Positions 47,534 to 56,690 of a stretch of 64,000 bases of DNA are shown here, one piece after another. This stretch comes from Halorubrum rutilum (GTDB lineage Archaea; Halobacteriota; Halobacteria; Halobacteriales; Haloferacaceae). The translations under genes and the position numbers were made by a program. Location: the NCBI RefSeq assembly GCF_024494565.1, contig NZ_JANHDN010000002.1:532934-596933 (forward strand). Reading direction: 5' to 3'. Each line of letters starts with the position of its first letter. The stretch's first letter is position 1. The notes under the pieces were generated by a model. The model made no database searches. It saw only the letters and a program-made list of their open reading frames with translations, and was not told the origin of the DNA.

Positions 47534-49426
47534 CTACTCCGCCACGTTCGTCTCGCGCACCCGTATCCCCTTGCGCGCGAGGTGGCGCATCTGACGCTGC
47601 GCGAACTCCTCCTCGCCGGAGCCGCGCGTGGCGAGGACGTAGACGAGCGCCGAGCCGGCGGGCCGCATCGTCCGTCCGGCGCGCTGAGAGCCCTGCCGGC
47701 GGGAGCCGCCGAGCCCGCTGGCGACGATCGCGACCTCGGCGTTCGGGAGGTCGATCCCCTCGTCGCCGACGCGGGAGACCACGAGGGTGTCGACGTCGTC
47801 GCCGTCCGAACCGGGCTCTTCCCGGGTTCCGTCTCCCTCGCGGAACCGCCGGAACAGCTCCGCGCGCTCGCGGTGCGGGGTCTCGCCGCTTATAAACGGA
47901 ATGCCGAGCGCGTCGGCGATCGCCTCGCCCTGATCGAGGAACTCGATGAAGACGAGCGCCTTCTTGTCGCGGTGGGCCGCGAGCAGGTACCGGACCTCCT
48001 CGATCTTCGCGGGGTTCTCGGCGGCGAGGCGCCGTCGCTCGCGGCCGTCCGCGCTGGCGTACTCGTTCCGCGCCAGCTCGTCGCGCCACGGGACGTATCG
48101 GATCTCCACCTCGGGCTCCTGGACGAAGCCGGCCTCGAACAGCTCGTCCCAGTCGGCGCCGATGGGTTGGCCGATCAAGGTGTAGATCTCCTCCTCGCTG
48201 CCGGTCTCGCGGACCGGCGTGGCCGAGAGGCCGAGGCGGTGTTTGCTCTGGAGCTCCGCCGTGCGGCTATACACCGGGGCACTGATGTGGTGGGCCTCGT
48301 CGAAGCAGATCAACCCCCACTTCCGGGAGTCGAACAGGCTCCGGTGGCGGTCCATCCCGGCGATCTGGTAGGTCGCGATCGTGATCGGTCGGATCTCCTT
48401 TTGGCCGCCGTGGTACAGCCCGATATCGGCGGGATCAATCGTCGAGTGGTCGAGCAGCTCCTCGCGCCACTGCCCGGCGAGCTCGCGGGAGGGGACCAGG
48501 ATGAGGGTCTCGCCGCCGACGGCGGCGATCGTCGCGATCGCGGCCACGGTCTTCCCGGAGCCCGGCGGGCCGACGTACACGCCGGACCGACGTTCGAGGA
48601 AGGTCTCCACCCACGTCTCCTGATACGGGCGGAGGTCGGTGGTGAGGTCGACGTCGACCGGGTCGCCGGCGTCGAGGTCGCGGTCGTCCTCGACCGGGTA
48701 GCCCGCGTCGTAGAGGGCGCGCTTGACCTCGGCGACGGCCTCCTCGTTCACCCACGCCTCCGTCTCGGAGATGGGCGCCCGGAGGTGGTCGTCGTCGAGG
48801 TGCTGGTCCGCGACGTTCCCCATCAGGCTCTCGGACGCGGCCTCCAGAACGACGTAGCCGTCCTCGTGGGTGTACAGCCGGAAGCGGTGCGCGCGGCGCC
48901 ACTGGTCGCGGATCCACTCCTCGAGGTGGTCGTACCGTCGCGGGAGCACCGACCGGAGGCTCCCGATGAGGGCGTCGGCGTCGTCGAACGGCGCGGCCCA
49001 CACGTCCTCCTGCCGGATCCGGTAGAGGTACCCGCGGGTCCCGGGCTCCGTGCCGGTGGTGTCGACGAGGTGCGCGAACTGCGAGAGCCGCGCGCGGGTG
49101 AACTGCGTCGGGCGGTCGACGACGATCTCGCGGCGGTTCGGGAACGCGACGACGCGCTCGCGGGTCGCCAGCCGCCCCCAGTCGGTCGGGTAGAAGACGA
49201 CCGGGTCGCTCTCGACGTCGAGCCGGTCCACGTCGCCGCGGTCGACGAGGGCGGCCAGCGCGTCGCGGGCGGCCGACTGCGTCGTGCCGAGCCGGCGGGC
49301 GACCTCGCTGGCGGTCGCGATCGGCCGCTCCTCGGCTTCGAGCGCCTCGTGGAAGCGGTCCAGCGAGAGGTCGCCGTCGGCCGCGGAATCGTCCTCGCCG
49401 GCGGCGTCGGCGGGGTCGTCGGTCAT
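47534..49426 (-). CDS. XPB/Ssl2-like DEAD/DEAH helicase
   Basis: 630 residues. N-terminal winged-helix-like part (EEERPIATASEVARRLG region, then VDRGDVDRLDVESDPVVFYPTDWGRLATRERVV), a damage-recognition-like stretch, then helicase core: GPPGSGKT (Walker A, about 281-288), SRELAGQW, DEAHH, SATPVR, LVFIEFLDQGEAIADALGI, and motif VI SRVGDEGIDLPNAEVAI ... GSQRAGRTMR. XPB-like archaeal proteins open DNA in repair. 5' and 3' ends clear; preceded by a short AT-poor region. Cytoplasmic. Confidence 0.93.
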   Translation of the reverse strand: MTDDPADAAGEDDSAADGDLSLDRFHEALEAEERPIATASEVARRLGTTQSAARDALAALVDRGDVDRLDVESDPVVFYPTDWGRLATRERVVAFPNRREIVVDRPTQFTRARLSQFAHLVDTTGTEPGTRGYLYRIRQEDVWAAPFDDADALIGSLRSVLPRRYDHLEEWIRDQWRRAHRFRLYTHEDGYVVLEAASESLMGNVADQHLDDDHLRAPISETEAWVNEEAVAEVKRALYDAGYPVEDDRDLDAGDPVDVDLTTDLRPYQETWVETFLERRSGVYVGPPGSGKTVAAIATIAAVGGETLILVPSRELAGQWREELLDHSTIDPADIGLYHGGQKEIRPITIATYQIAGMDRHRSLFDSRKWGLICFDEAHHISAPVYSRTAELQSKHRLGLSATPVRETGSEEEIYTLIGQPIGADWDELFEAGFVQEPEVEIRYVPWRDELARNEYASADGRERRRLAAENPAKIEEVRYLLAAHRDKKALVFIEFLDQGEAIADALGIPFISGETPHRERAELFRRFREGDGTREEPGSDGDDVDTLVVSRVGDEGIDLPNAEVAIVASGLGGSRRQGSQRAGRTMRPAGSALVYVLATRGSGEEEFAQRQMRHLARKGIRVRETNVAE

Positions 49427-49505
49427 TAGCTCCGGTTCGGGCGCGACGCTGAAAGGGGTAGCGTCCGCGGTCGGAGAGCCGGCGGAGCGACCCTCGGTCG
49501 CGACC

Positions 49506-50225
49506 TCACCGACCGGAGCGCCCGTGACAGCCGCGCGAGGTGATCGCGTCCTTCGAGCGGAACCGGCAGCCGCAGTCGGCGCACCGGACGTACGGCTCGC
49601 CCGGCTCGGTCTTCAGGCGGTGGTCGCCGACGACGAACGGCCGAGTCACGGTCCGGGGGCGGATCCGGTCCGGGATCGGCGTCGACGACGACTCGCTGAG
49701 CGCCGCCCGCACGGCGATGGTGTCGACGTCGACGGGGTCCCACCGGCGGGCGTCGAGGGCCGCCTCGCGGTCGGCCACCTCGGTCCACCCGGTGACGACG
49801 ACCGGGGAGTTGGTCTCCGTGTCGCCGACGACGACGACGAACCGGATCCCGCCCTCGACGAGGGCGAACCGCCAGCCGTCGGTCCGGTTCCACCGGAGCT
49901 GCCCGCGGCGGATCGCGTCGCTCACGGTGCGGGTCGAGACGTAGCGACCGGGCTGTTCGAGCCGCTCACGGAAGTGATCGGTGAGGGCGTAGAGTCCCGG
50001 GTCGCGGATCGGCGGGTCCTCCGCGGTTCGCGCGACGGAGGACCGGCGGTCTCGAGAAGAGTTCCGTCGCCGCGAGTCGCCCGTCTCGGGGTCGAAGGGG
50101 AGCGGGTCCGACCTCGCCGCCCGCCGGCGAGACCCCGCCGGCGCGGTCGTGGACGCGGTCCGACGCTCCGTCGATCCGGGACGGGATGACTCCGCGTCTC
50201 CCGGCCCGCCCTGTCGGGATGCCAC
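49506..50225 (-). CDS. Haloarchaeal protein with C-terminal zinc-finger-like Cys pattern
   Basis: 239 residues from a GTG at 50223-50225, supported by a CACTTAAGAG box (50248-50257, minus strand) placed for a leaderless mRNA. The first 65 residues are Ser/Arg-rich and unlike haloarchaeal proteins; the real fold likely begins around DPGLYALTDHFRERLEQPGRYVSTRTVSDAIRRGQLRW. A strand-rich part follows (WRFALVEGGIRFVVVVGDTETNSPVVVTGWTEV), then CADCGCRF and a late CHG, giving Cys/His for one zinc site. No known family. Confidence 0.7.
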   Translation of the reverse strand: MASRQGGPGDAESSRPGSTERRTASTTAPAGSRRRAARSDPLPFDPETGDSRRRNSSRDRRSSVARTAEDPPIRDPGLYALTDHFRERLEQPGRYVSTRTVSDAIRRGQLRWNRTDGWRFALVEGGIRFVVVVGDTETNSPVVVTGWTEVADREAALDARRWDPVDVDTIAVRAALSESSSTPIPDRIRPRTVTRPFVVGDHRLKTEPGEPYVRCADCGCRFRSKDAITSRGCHGRSGR

Positions 50226-50264
50226 TGAGAGTGGATACAGAGCGTGCTCTTAAGTGTGTTACGG

Positions 50265-50347
50265 CGACTCAGGCCCGGCAGAGATCCGACTCAGGCCCGA
50301 CACGGCCTGACTCAGGCCCGACACGGATCCGACTCAGACCCGACTCA
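50265..50347. repeat. Short intergenic tandem repeat, about 21-22 bp units
   Basis: Between the zinc-finger gene and trmB, GACTCAGGCCCG-led units run at about 50266, 50288, 50309 and 50331 (units of 21-22 bases, the last truncated), ending at the trmB stop. The core is GACTCAGGCCCGACACGG. No gene in this short gap. Confidence 0.75.
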
Positions 50348-51397
50348 CAGCGCCGGGGGCGCGCCGCGGCCGATGACGATCTCCTGTCCCTCGACGTCTT
50401 CGAGGGCCGCGACGCGGCCGCCGATCTCGACCCGGCCGGACTCGGTCTCGACCATCAGCGAGGCGACCTCCTCCGACTCCTCGAACGCGAGGTCGACGAC
50501 GCGGCCGCGGACGGTCACCGCCTCGCCCGTCTCGATGTCCCGGCCTTCGACGGCGGCGTAGAAGTCGTCGCCGCCGAACTCCTTGACGTCCTTGACGGCC
50601 CGCCGGATTGACGCGTAGCGGCGCGGGAACGGGCGCTCCGCGCCGTCGGTGGCGAGCGTCTCGGCGGTCGTCCACAGCACGGTGCCGAAGAAGCCCGAGA
50701 CGAGGAAGCCGAGCGCGGATCGGTTGAAGATGACGCCGTAGCGCTCGCGGTCGTCGCGGAGCGCGTCCTGCGTCGCGTAGACGGAGTATTCCCCGTCGGC
50801 GACCGCGAGGATGGGCGTGGTGATCCCGCGGCGCGTCCGGGCGATGGTCGCGACCTCGAGGTAGTCGAACTCGTCCGGGTCCGGCGCCTTCGACGCCGGG
50901 GTGACGAGCAGCTCGACGCTGACGCCCTCGGCGACCTTCTCGGCGAGGTCGTCGCGGAAGCGACGGAGCAGGCCGGGGGTCAGCGAGACGGCGAGCTCGT
51001 ACTCCGCGCCGGCGATGATCTCCTCCAGGTACCGGAGGATCGTCGAGCGCGACTTCACCAGGGAGACGGCCTCGGTCTCCCGGGTCGGCGCGGTGTACCG
51101 CGCCTCCAGCTCGTCGACCATCTCCGCGAACGACGACCGGAGGTCGCCGAAGGCGTCGTCCGGGTCGACGGCGACGATCTTCATCGGACGCGACTCGCGG
51201 AGCTCCACGAGCCCGCGGTCCGAGAGGCTCCGCACCGTGTCGTAGACGCGCGGCTGCGGGATGTCCGTCCGGTCGGCGATGTCGCTCGCCGTCAGTTCGC
51301 CGTGCTCCAACACCGCGAGGTACGCGTCGATCTCGTACTCGCCGAGGTTGAACCGGTCCCCGACGTGATCGAGGGTGTCGCGGAGATCGTCGGTCAT
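50345..51397 (-). CDS. TrmB-family transcriptional regulator
   Basis: 350 residues from the ATG at 51395-51397; GGAGGA 10-15 bases upstream and a TAAAAACCTATATCGG box behind it support this start. N-terminal winged helix ([49 protein letters not shown]; recognition helix [12 protein letters not shown]), then a coiled linker and a TrmB-type sugar-binding C-terminal domain. The family regulates glycolysis, gluconeogenesis and cofactor genes in haloarchaea. Monocistronic. Confidence 0.93.
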   Translation of the reverse strand: MTDDLRDTLDHVGDRFNLGEYEIDAYLAVLEHGELTASDIADRTDIPQPRVYDTVRSLSDRGLVELRESRPMKIVAVDPDDAFGDLRSSFAEMVDELEARYTAPTRETEAVSLVKSRSTILRYLEEIIAGAEYELAVSLTPGLLRRFRDDLAEKVAEGVSVELLVTPASKAPDPDEFDYLEVATIARTRRGITTPILAVADGEYSVYATQDALRDDRERYGVIFNRSALGFLVSGFFGTVLWTTAETLATDGAERPFPRRYASIRRAVKDVKEFGGDDFYAAVEGRDIETGEAVTVRGRVVDLAFEESEEVASLMVETESGRVEIGGRVAALEDVEGQEIVIGRGAPPAL

Positions 51398-51511
51398 ACC
51401 GGCACGACGCGTTCCTCCGATATAGGTTTTTACTATGAGCCGAGTAGTACGCGTTTTCGGAGCCGGGTCCCTCGCCACGGGTACGGGGTCGGTCCAGTCG
51501 ACGCGGGTTCG

Positions 51512-52252
51512 TTACATGTACATCCGGTCGTACCCGCCCTCCGGCTCCCGCTCTTCCATCCGCTCCGCGAGCCCCTCGTAGTGTTTGCGGATGTCGGCCG
51601 CGAACGACGCCAGCGGCTCGGAGTCGACTCCGAGGTCGTACGTGCCGTCCACGGTGTCGACGAGCCGCACCGCGGCCTCCACGTCCGGGGCCTGCGCGTG
51701 GACCGGGGTGATGAACACGCCGACGCCGAGCGGCGAGTCCATCGCCCGTTCGAGCAGCGATGCGTTCGTCCCGTCGAGGAACCCCGCCTCCATCGGCGGG
51801 ACCGACCCGTCCGCGAGCCGCGCCTCGCGGTAGTCGTCCGTCGCGACGTAGAAGGTCCGGTGAGCGTCCGGACCGTGCGGGATCGGCACCCCGGAGAGCA
51901 CCGCGATCTCGGAGACGTCGGCCGCCTCGGTCCAGTCGAGGATCGACGCCGAGAGCGACTCTCCGAGCGCCGGGGGGACGAACTGCTCGACGACGAGCAC
52001 GGTGACGTCGACGTCGTCCGCGGAGTACAGCCGGATCGGGCGGCGCGGTCGGCCCTTCGCGAAGGGGGTGATCGAGGGGAGCCCATCGATCGCGACGTGG
52101 CCCGTCTGGTCGAGGTCGAGGTCGTCGACGAGGTAGTCGACGGCGGTCAGTCCCGCGAGGCCGAACGACGAGAAGCCGGCGACGAGGACGTCGCTCGGCG
52201 CGGACTCGTGCGTGACGCTGAACGACGGTCGGGCGGACGGAGTCTCCGACAT
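51512..52252 (-). CDS. PAC2-family protein with C-terminal HbYX motif
   Basis: 246 residues. PAC2 fold: SDVLVAGFSSFGLAGLTAVDYLVDDLDLDQTGHVAIDGLPSITPF (split), VTVLVVEQFVPPALGESLSASILDW, EIAVLSGVPIPHGPDAH, DSPLGVGVFITPVHAQAPDVEAAVRLVDTVDGTYDL. Archaeal PAC2 proteins (PbaB and relatives) bind the 20S proteasome. The last three residues MYM fit hydrophobic-Tyr-X, the docking motif that inserts into the alpha-ring pockets. Inference: proteasome assembly or activation factor. Its upstream region holds five 20-bp repeats. Confidence 0.92.
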   Translation of the reverse strand: MSETPSARPSFSVTHESAPSDVLVAGFSSFGLAGLTAVDYLVDDLDLDQTGHVAIDGLPSITPFAKGRPRRPIRLYSADDVDVTVLVVEQFVPPALGESLSASILDWTEAADVSEIAVLSGVPIPHGPDAHRTFYVATDDYREARLADGSVPPMEAGFLDGTNASLLERAMDSPLGVGVFITPVHAQAPDVEAAVRLVDTVDGTYDLGVDSEPLASFAADIRKHYEGLAERMEEREPEGGYDRMYM

Positions 52253-52280
52253 GACCGGTGGTTCGCTCGGCGGGGTGTTA

Positions 52281-52380
52281 GTGATTGCCCAGTCGTCCCA
52301 GTGATTGCCCAGTCGTCCCAGTGGTTGCCCAGTCCTCCTAGTGGCTGCCCGGTTCTCCTAGTGATTGCCCAGTCGCCCGG
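52281..52380. repeat. Five 20-bp tandem repeats between the PAC2 and MscS genes
   Basis: GTGATTGCCCAGTCGTCCCA repeats at 52281-52300 and 52301-52320 (identical) and, with 3-6 changes each, at 52321-52340, 52341-52360 and 52361-52380. The block fills the space between the PAC2 start (52252) and the MscS start (52461), so it overlaps or adjoins the PAC2 promoter. Confidence 0.95.
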
Positions 52381-52460
52381 GGGCGTCCGGATGTCGTCCG
52401 GGCGCGGTGGCGGGGCCGCGGGGAGAAACCCTTTTTCGGGTGGGCGACGCCGGATTGCCT

Positions 52461-53621
52461 ATGGCACTGCCCGCGGGCGCGACGCCGGTCACGGGTCAGC
52501 TCCTCGGTCCGGTGACGGACGCCGTCTCGCGGCTGGCGGGAGTCCCCGGCTCGCGGCTGCTGCTGGTGGTTCTGTCGGTCGCGCTCGGCGCGCTCGTCTC
52601 GAAGTTCCTCGTCCGGCTCATCGGCCGCCCCGTCGCGCGCCGGGTGTCGAGACAGAGCGTCGCGCAGACGATCGTCAGGGGCGTTCGCGTCGGGACGATC
52701 GTCGTCGCGCTCCTCGTCGGCCTCTGGGCGGGCGGTTTCCGGTTCACCGACCTGCTCGTCGGGACGGCGGTGTTCTCGGCCGTGATCGGGATCATCCTCG
52801 CCCCGCTCGTCGGGAACTTCATCAACGGCGTGTTCATCCTCGCCGACCAGCCGTTCGAGATCGGCGACATGATCGAACTGGAGGACGGGACGACCGGGTT
52901 CGTCGAGGACATCACGATCCGGTACACGAAGATATTTACGCTCGACAATACGTTCCTCGTCGTCCCGAACGGGACCATGCGCGAGCGCGACGTGACCAAC
53001 TTCTCCGCGGAGGACGAGCGCACGCGGCGGACCATCGACGTGCTCGTCACCTACGAGAGCGACATCTCGGAGGGCCGGCGCCTCATCGAGCGGGCGGCCC
53101 GCGACTGCGACGCGGTGATCGACGGCGGCCCCGACATCCGGATCGGCGTGGCGCGGTACGTCGCCGGGCCCGACTGCCGGCTCCACGAGTTCGGTGACGA
53201 CGGGATCCTGCTCCGGCTCCGGTACTGGGTGAAGAAGCCGTACAAGCTCGCGAAGGTGCAGTCGGACGTGAACACGCTGATCCGGGAGCGGCTCGCCGAC
53301 GCGGACGTCGAGATGGCGTACCCGCACCGCCACCTCGTCTTCGACGACACCTCCGGCGTCGCGCGGGTCGGAGGTCCGGAAGACGGGCGCCCGCCGGGCG
53401 AGCGGGCCGGGGACAAGCCCGACGACGGCGGAATCCGCGGCGGTCGGGCGGTCAACGACGACTCCTCAGTCGACGACTCCTCGGTCGCCGGCTCTCCGAC
53501 GGGCGACTCTCCGACCGCCGGCTCGCGGGCAGACGGTTCCGAGAGCGGGGATTCGGACATCGAGGGTCTCACGGATGAATCCGCAGGACGAGACGCTCCG
53601 ACCGGCGGCGACGGGAGCTGA
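52461..53621 (+). CDS. Small-conductance mechanosensitive channel (MscS family)
   Basis: 386 residues from the ATG at 52461. TM helices: LLLVVLSVALGALVSKFLVRLIG, GTIVVALLVGLWAGGFRFTDLLV and TAVFSAVIGIILAPLVGNFINGVFILADQPFEIGDMIEL, the last being the pore helix (G/A-rich) running into the beta domain (DGTTGFVEDITIRYTKIFTLDNTFLVVPNGTMRERDVTNFS). The C-terminal 100 residues are an acidic, Ser/Gly/Asp low-complexity tail (DDSSVDDSSVAGSPTGDSP). Opens on membrane tension to release osmolytes. A CCTTTTTCGGG box is 30 bases upstream. Confidence 0.92.
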   Translation: MALPAGATPVTGQLLGPVTDAVSRLAGVPGSRLLLVVLSVALGALVSKFLVRLIGRPVARRVSRQSVAQTIVRGVRVGTIVVALLVGLWAGGFRFTDLLVGTAVFSAVIGIILAPLVGNFINGVFILADQPFEIGDMIELEDGTTGFVEDITIRYTKIFTLDNTFLVVPNGTMRERDVTNFSAEDERTRRTIDVLVTYESDISEGRRLIERAARDCDAVIDGGPDIRIGVARYVAGPDCRLHEFGDDGILLRLRYWVKKPYKLAKVQSDVNTLIRERLADADVEMAYPHRHLVFDDTSGVARVGGPEDGRPPGERAGDKPDDGGIRGGRAVNDDSSVDDSSVAGSPTGDSPTAGSRADGSESGDSDIEGLTDESAGRDAPTGGDGS

Positions 53622-53687
53622 GGCGGATCGATGCGGAGGCCGCCGGAACCGGAAGCCTGATTCGCCGAGGAGCTCACTTATAAACTA

Positions 53688-55418
53688 GTGAGCGACGAGC
53701 CCTCCGAGAATCCGTCGGATTCCGATCCGAGAACCGGCGAGAACGGTTTCCACGATGGCGGTGACAGCGATATTAGTGATGGCGATGTGGGTGACGGCGA
53801 TGGGAGTGATGACGGTATGGGTGATAGCGATGTGGGTGATAGCGATGTGGGTGATAGCGATGTGGGTGATAGCGATGTGGGTGACGGCGGCGAAGCCGAC
53901 GACGGCGACGGGGAGCGCGTCTCCGAGGAGTCGATCACCGAGGGGAGCCTCGTGCGGCCGCTGTTCCGCCTCGCCTGGCCCATCGTCGTCATCCAGCTGT
54001 TACAGGTGACGTACAACGTCGTCGACACGCTCTACCTCGGCCGGCTGTCGGCGGAGGCGGTGGGCGCGATCAGCCTCGCCTTCCCGCTGATCTTCCTGCT
54101 CATCGCCGTCGCCGGCGGCTTCACCACCGCGGGCGCCATCCTCGTGGCGCAGTACACGGGTGCCGACGGTGACGGGTCGGCGGGGCTGGTCGCCGGGCAG
54201 ACCATCTTCACGGTCTCCGTGCTCTCCGTGTTCATCGGGATCGCGGGGTACTTCTACACGCGCCCGGCGCTGGAACTGCTCCCGAGCGACCCCGCCACGG
54301 CGGCGATGGTGATCCCGCTCGCGGCCGACTACATGGAGGTCGTCTTCGCCGGCATCCCGCTGATGTTCGGCTTCTTCGTCTTCTCCGCGCTGATGCGCGG
54401 CTACGGCGACACCCGAACGCCGATGGCGGTGATGCTCGTCTCCGTCGTGCTGAACGTCGTCCTCGACCCCTTCCTTATCTTCGGCTTCGCAGACAACCCG
54501 CTGTTCGGGTGGCTCGCGGGGATCCCGGCCGCGGGCGCCCTCGACCCGGTCGCGCTGGAGGCGTCGCTGTTCGCGGTCACCGGCTTCACCGGATACGGCA
54601 TCGAGGGGGCCGCGCTGGCGACGATCCTCTCGCGGGGAGTCGCCACCGGCATCGGCGTCTGGCTCCTGTTCGGCACCGGGCTCGGGCCGGCGGTCACGGT
54701 CGGTCACCTCGTGCCCGATCCCGGCTTCATCCGCGACATCTTCGGTCTGGGGCTTCCCTCCAGCGTCGAGCAGACGACCAGCGCGCTCGCGATGATCACG
54801 CTCACGGCGATGGTCGTCACGTTCTCGCCGCCGGTGGTGGCGGCCTACGGGCTCGGGAACCGACTCATCTCGCTGGTCTTCCTCCCCGCGATGGGGCTCG
54901 GGCGCGCGATCGACACGATGGTGGGGCAGAACCTCGGCGCGGACCGGGCGGACCGCGCCGCGCGGTCGGTCGGGCTCGCCGCCGGGACCGGAGCGGGCGT
55001 GATGTTCCTCGTCGCCGTCGTCGCGGTGACGTTCACGGAGCCAATCGTCGGGGCGTTCCTCGGCGACGTGCCGGACGCGCCCGCGACGGTCGGCTACGCG
55101 GTCGAGTACGTCCGGATCCGATCGGTCGAGTTCGCCTTCATCGGCGTCTCGCAGGTGATCCTCGGCGCGTTCCGCGGCGCCGGCAACACGAAGACGGCCA
55201 TGGTGATCTCCATTCTCACCCTCTGGGTCGGCCGCGTTGCCAGCGTGGGCTACCTGGTGTTCGTGGCCGGGTGGGGGGAGACGGGGGTCTGGGTCGGAAT
55301 GGCGCTCGGGAACGTCCTCGGAGCCGTCGTCGGCGTCGCGTGGTTCGCCCGCGGAACGTGGACCGAGCGGTACATCGACGATCCCGAACCGGACGTCGAC
55401 TCGGTCGCGGGCGACTGA
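53688..55418 (+). CDS. MATE-family efflux transporter with acidic repeat N-terminus
   Basis: 576 residues from the GTG at 53688, 66 bp after the MscS stop. Residues 1-82 are an acidic tail with GDSDV repeats (15-bp units, four identical at 53821-53880); a start at the in-frame ATG at 53817 cannot be excluded, because a TTATAAAC box at 53676-53683 is only a few bases before the GTG. Then 12 TM helices with MATE signatures: LAWPIVVIQLLQVTYNVVDTLYLGRL, GYGIEGAALATILSRG, EQTTSALAMITLTAMVVTFSPPVVAAYGLGNRL, FIGVSQVILGAFRGAGNTKTAM. Exports cationic drugs or toxins using Na+ or H+. Confidence 0.92.
   Translation: MSDEPSENPSDSDPRTGENGFHDGGDSDISDGDVGDGDGSDDGMGDSDVGDSDVGDSDVGDSDVGDGGEADDGDGERVSEESITEGSLVRPLFRLAWPIVVIQLLQVTYNVVDTLYLGRLSAEAVGAISLAFPLIFLLIAVAGGFTTAGAILVAQYTGADGDGSAGLVAGQTIFTVSVLSVFIGIAGYFYTRPALELLPSDPATAAMVIPLAADYMEVVFAGIPLMFGFFVFSALMRGYGDTRTPMAVMLVSVVLNVVLDPFLIFGFADNPLFGWLAGIPAAGALDPVALEASLFAVTGFTGYGIEGAALATILSRGVATGIGVWLLFGTGLGPAVTVGHLVPDPGFIRDIFGLGLPSSVEQTTSALAMITLTAMVVTFSPPVVAAYGLGNRLISLVFLPAMGLGRAIDTMVGQNLGADRADRAARSVGLAAGTGAGVMFLVAVVAVTFTEPIVGAFLGDVPDAPATVGYAVEYVRIRSVEFAFIGVSQVILGAFRGAGNTKTAMVISILTLWVGRVASVGYLVFVAGWGETGVWVGMALGNVLGAVVGVAWFARGTWTERYIDDPEPDVDSVAGD
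53821..53880 (+). repeat. Four 15-bp in-frame repeats encoding GDSDV in the MATE gene
   Basis: GTGATAGCGATGTGG occurs four times without change at 53821-53880, with degenerate units before it (from about 53757). They encode Gly-Asp-Ser-Asp-Val units. Confidence 0.9.
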
Positions 55419-55424
55419 CGGGAG

Positions 55425-55652
55425 TCAGTGGCGAAAGAGGTGGATCGCGTCGTCGTCGCGGAGGAGACAGAAGCGGGCGCCGTCGCTCTCGGGAAACGTC
55501 GTCCCGGTCTGGCGCGTGGTGAAGAGCCGATCGAACGGGGCGTCACAGACGGGGCACGAGACGCCTTTCCGGTTCTCCCAGAGTCCCGTGGCGCCGGTGT
55601 CCCTGAGCTGTTTCAGCGCGTGACGGTGGTCGTGGACGTCGAACCGCGTCAT
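55425..55652 (-). CDS. Small zinc-finger protein of a haloarchaeal flagella-cluster-like family
   Basis: 75 residues. MTRFDVHDHRHALKQLRDTG leads into ENRKGVSCPVCDAPFDRLFTT (Cys-x2-Cys) and ARFCLLRDDDAIHLFRH with a third Cys and late His. The family is, in my recollection, the DUF7385/'flagella cluster protein' group; not certain. Converges on the MATE gene with 6 bp between. Function unknown. Confidence 0.75.
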   Translation of the reverse strand: MTRFDVHDHRHALKQLRDTGATGLWENRKGVSCPVCDAPFDRLFTTRQTGTTFPESDGARFCLLRDDDAIHLFRH

Positions 55653-55765
55653 AAGTGGCGGTTTCCGTGACGGCGGTTGAAGCTGCCCCCGCGAGTATCA
55701 GGTGTGATTTCGACGCGGTTGATGTCCTTCGGGTGTCACGTCCGGTCCGTCGCGTCCGGCGTCGC

Positions 55766-56578
55766 TCAGGCGTCGAGTTCGGCCAGTCGCGACCCCGCCC
55801 GTTCGATCGCCGCCTCCTCGCCGGTCCGGACGTACTCGCCGAGCGCGTCGGCGGCGGCGACGAGCGCGTCCGAGTCCGCCGCGGGGACGTCGCCGTCGAG
55901 CGCCTCGACGCGCTTCGCTCGGTCGCGGAGGCGTTCGAGGAGTTCCTTGGCCGGGGCGATCCGCGACCGCGGGTCGTCGCCGTCATCGCCGTCGTCGCCG
56001 TCAACCGAAACCGTCGATCCGTCGGCTTCCGATCCGCCTCCCGTCCCCTCGGAGAGTTCGTCGAGGAACGAGAGGCAGTCGCTCCGGTACTCGTCGACCG
56101 CGCGCGCAGCCGCCATCCCGCGCGCCTCGCGGAGCCGTTCGGGGACGGCCGCCGTCGCGGGACGGTCGCCGTCGTCGGCGCCGGCCAGCAGCTCGAGGAG
56201 GTACTCGCGGTCCGCGTCGGCCGGGTCGCGGAGCCGGTCGTAGCAGTCGACCGCCTCCAGCAGCTCTCGGGCCGCGAGGTACGTCCCGTCGAGCGGGAGC
56301 AGCTCTCCGCCGCGGATGAACCCGCGCTTGCGGACGTACTCGCGGAGGGCCGACTTGAGGTCGTCGACGCCGTCAGTAGGAAGGGTCCCGGTCGCGTCGC
56401 CGAACCGGGCGCGATGGGGACTGAGGTCGAGCGACGCGGGCGCGTCGGTGTGCGCCGTGCGGTCGTCGACGCCGACGCTCCGGAGGTCCCCGCACTCCGG
56501 GCACTCGACGCTCCCCGTCTCGTAGTACGACCACCGAGCGCCGCACTCCCGGCACTCCCGTTCGCCGCGAACCTTCAT
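55766..56578 (-). CDS. Haloarchaeal zinc-ribbon protein (DUF7117-like)
   Basis: 270 residues from the ATG at 56576-56578. N-terminal zinc ribbon: ECRECGARWSYYETGSVECPECGDLRSVG, two CxxC knuckles as in TFIIB-type ribbons. The rest is helical and acidic (REYVRKRGFIRGGELLPLDGTYLAARELLEAVDCYDRLRDPADADREYLLELLAGAD) with a linker (about 185-208, DGDDGDDGDD). The family is likely DUF7117; nucleic-acid role inferred from the ribbon only. Confidence 0.85.
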   Translation of the reverse strand: MKVRGERECRECGARWSYYETGSVECPECGDLRSVGVDDRTAHTDAPASLDLSPHRARFGDATGTLPTDGVDDLKSALREYVRKRGFIRGGELLPLDGTYLAARELLEAVDCYDRLRDPADADREYLLELLAGADDGDRPATAAVPERLREARGMAAARAVDEYRSDCLSFLDELSEGTGGGSEADGSTVSVDGDDGDDGDDPRSRIAPAKELLERLRDRAKRVEALDGDVPAADSDALVAAADALGEYVRTGEEAAIERAGSRLAELDA

Positions 56579-56690
56579 ACTCGACCCCTGGCGCCGTTCG
56601 GCGTAAAGGGCTGCGGTCGGGGTCGAGCCCGACGGCTCGGTCACCCTCTTCTCGACATGTTATATATGTGATCCGCGAGAACCGCCGGAC

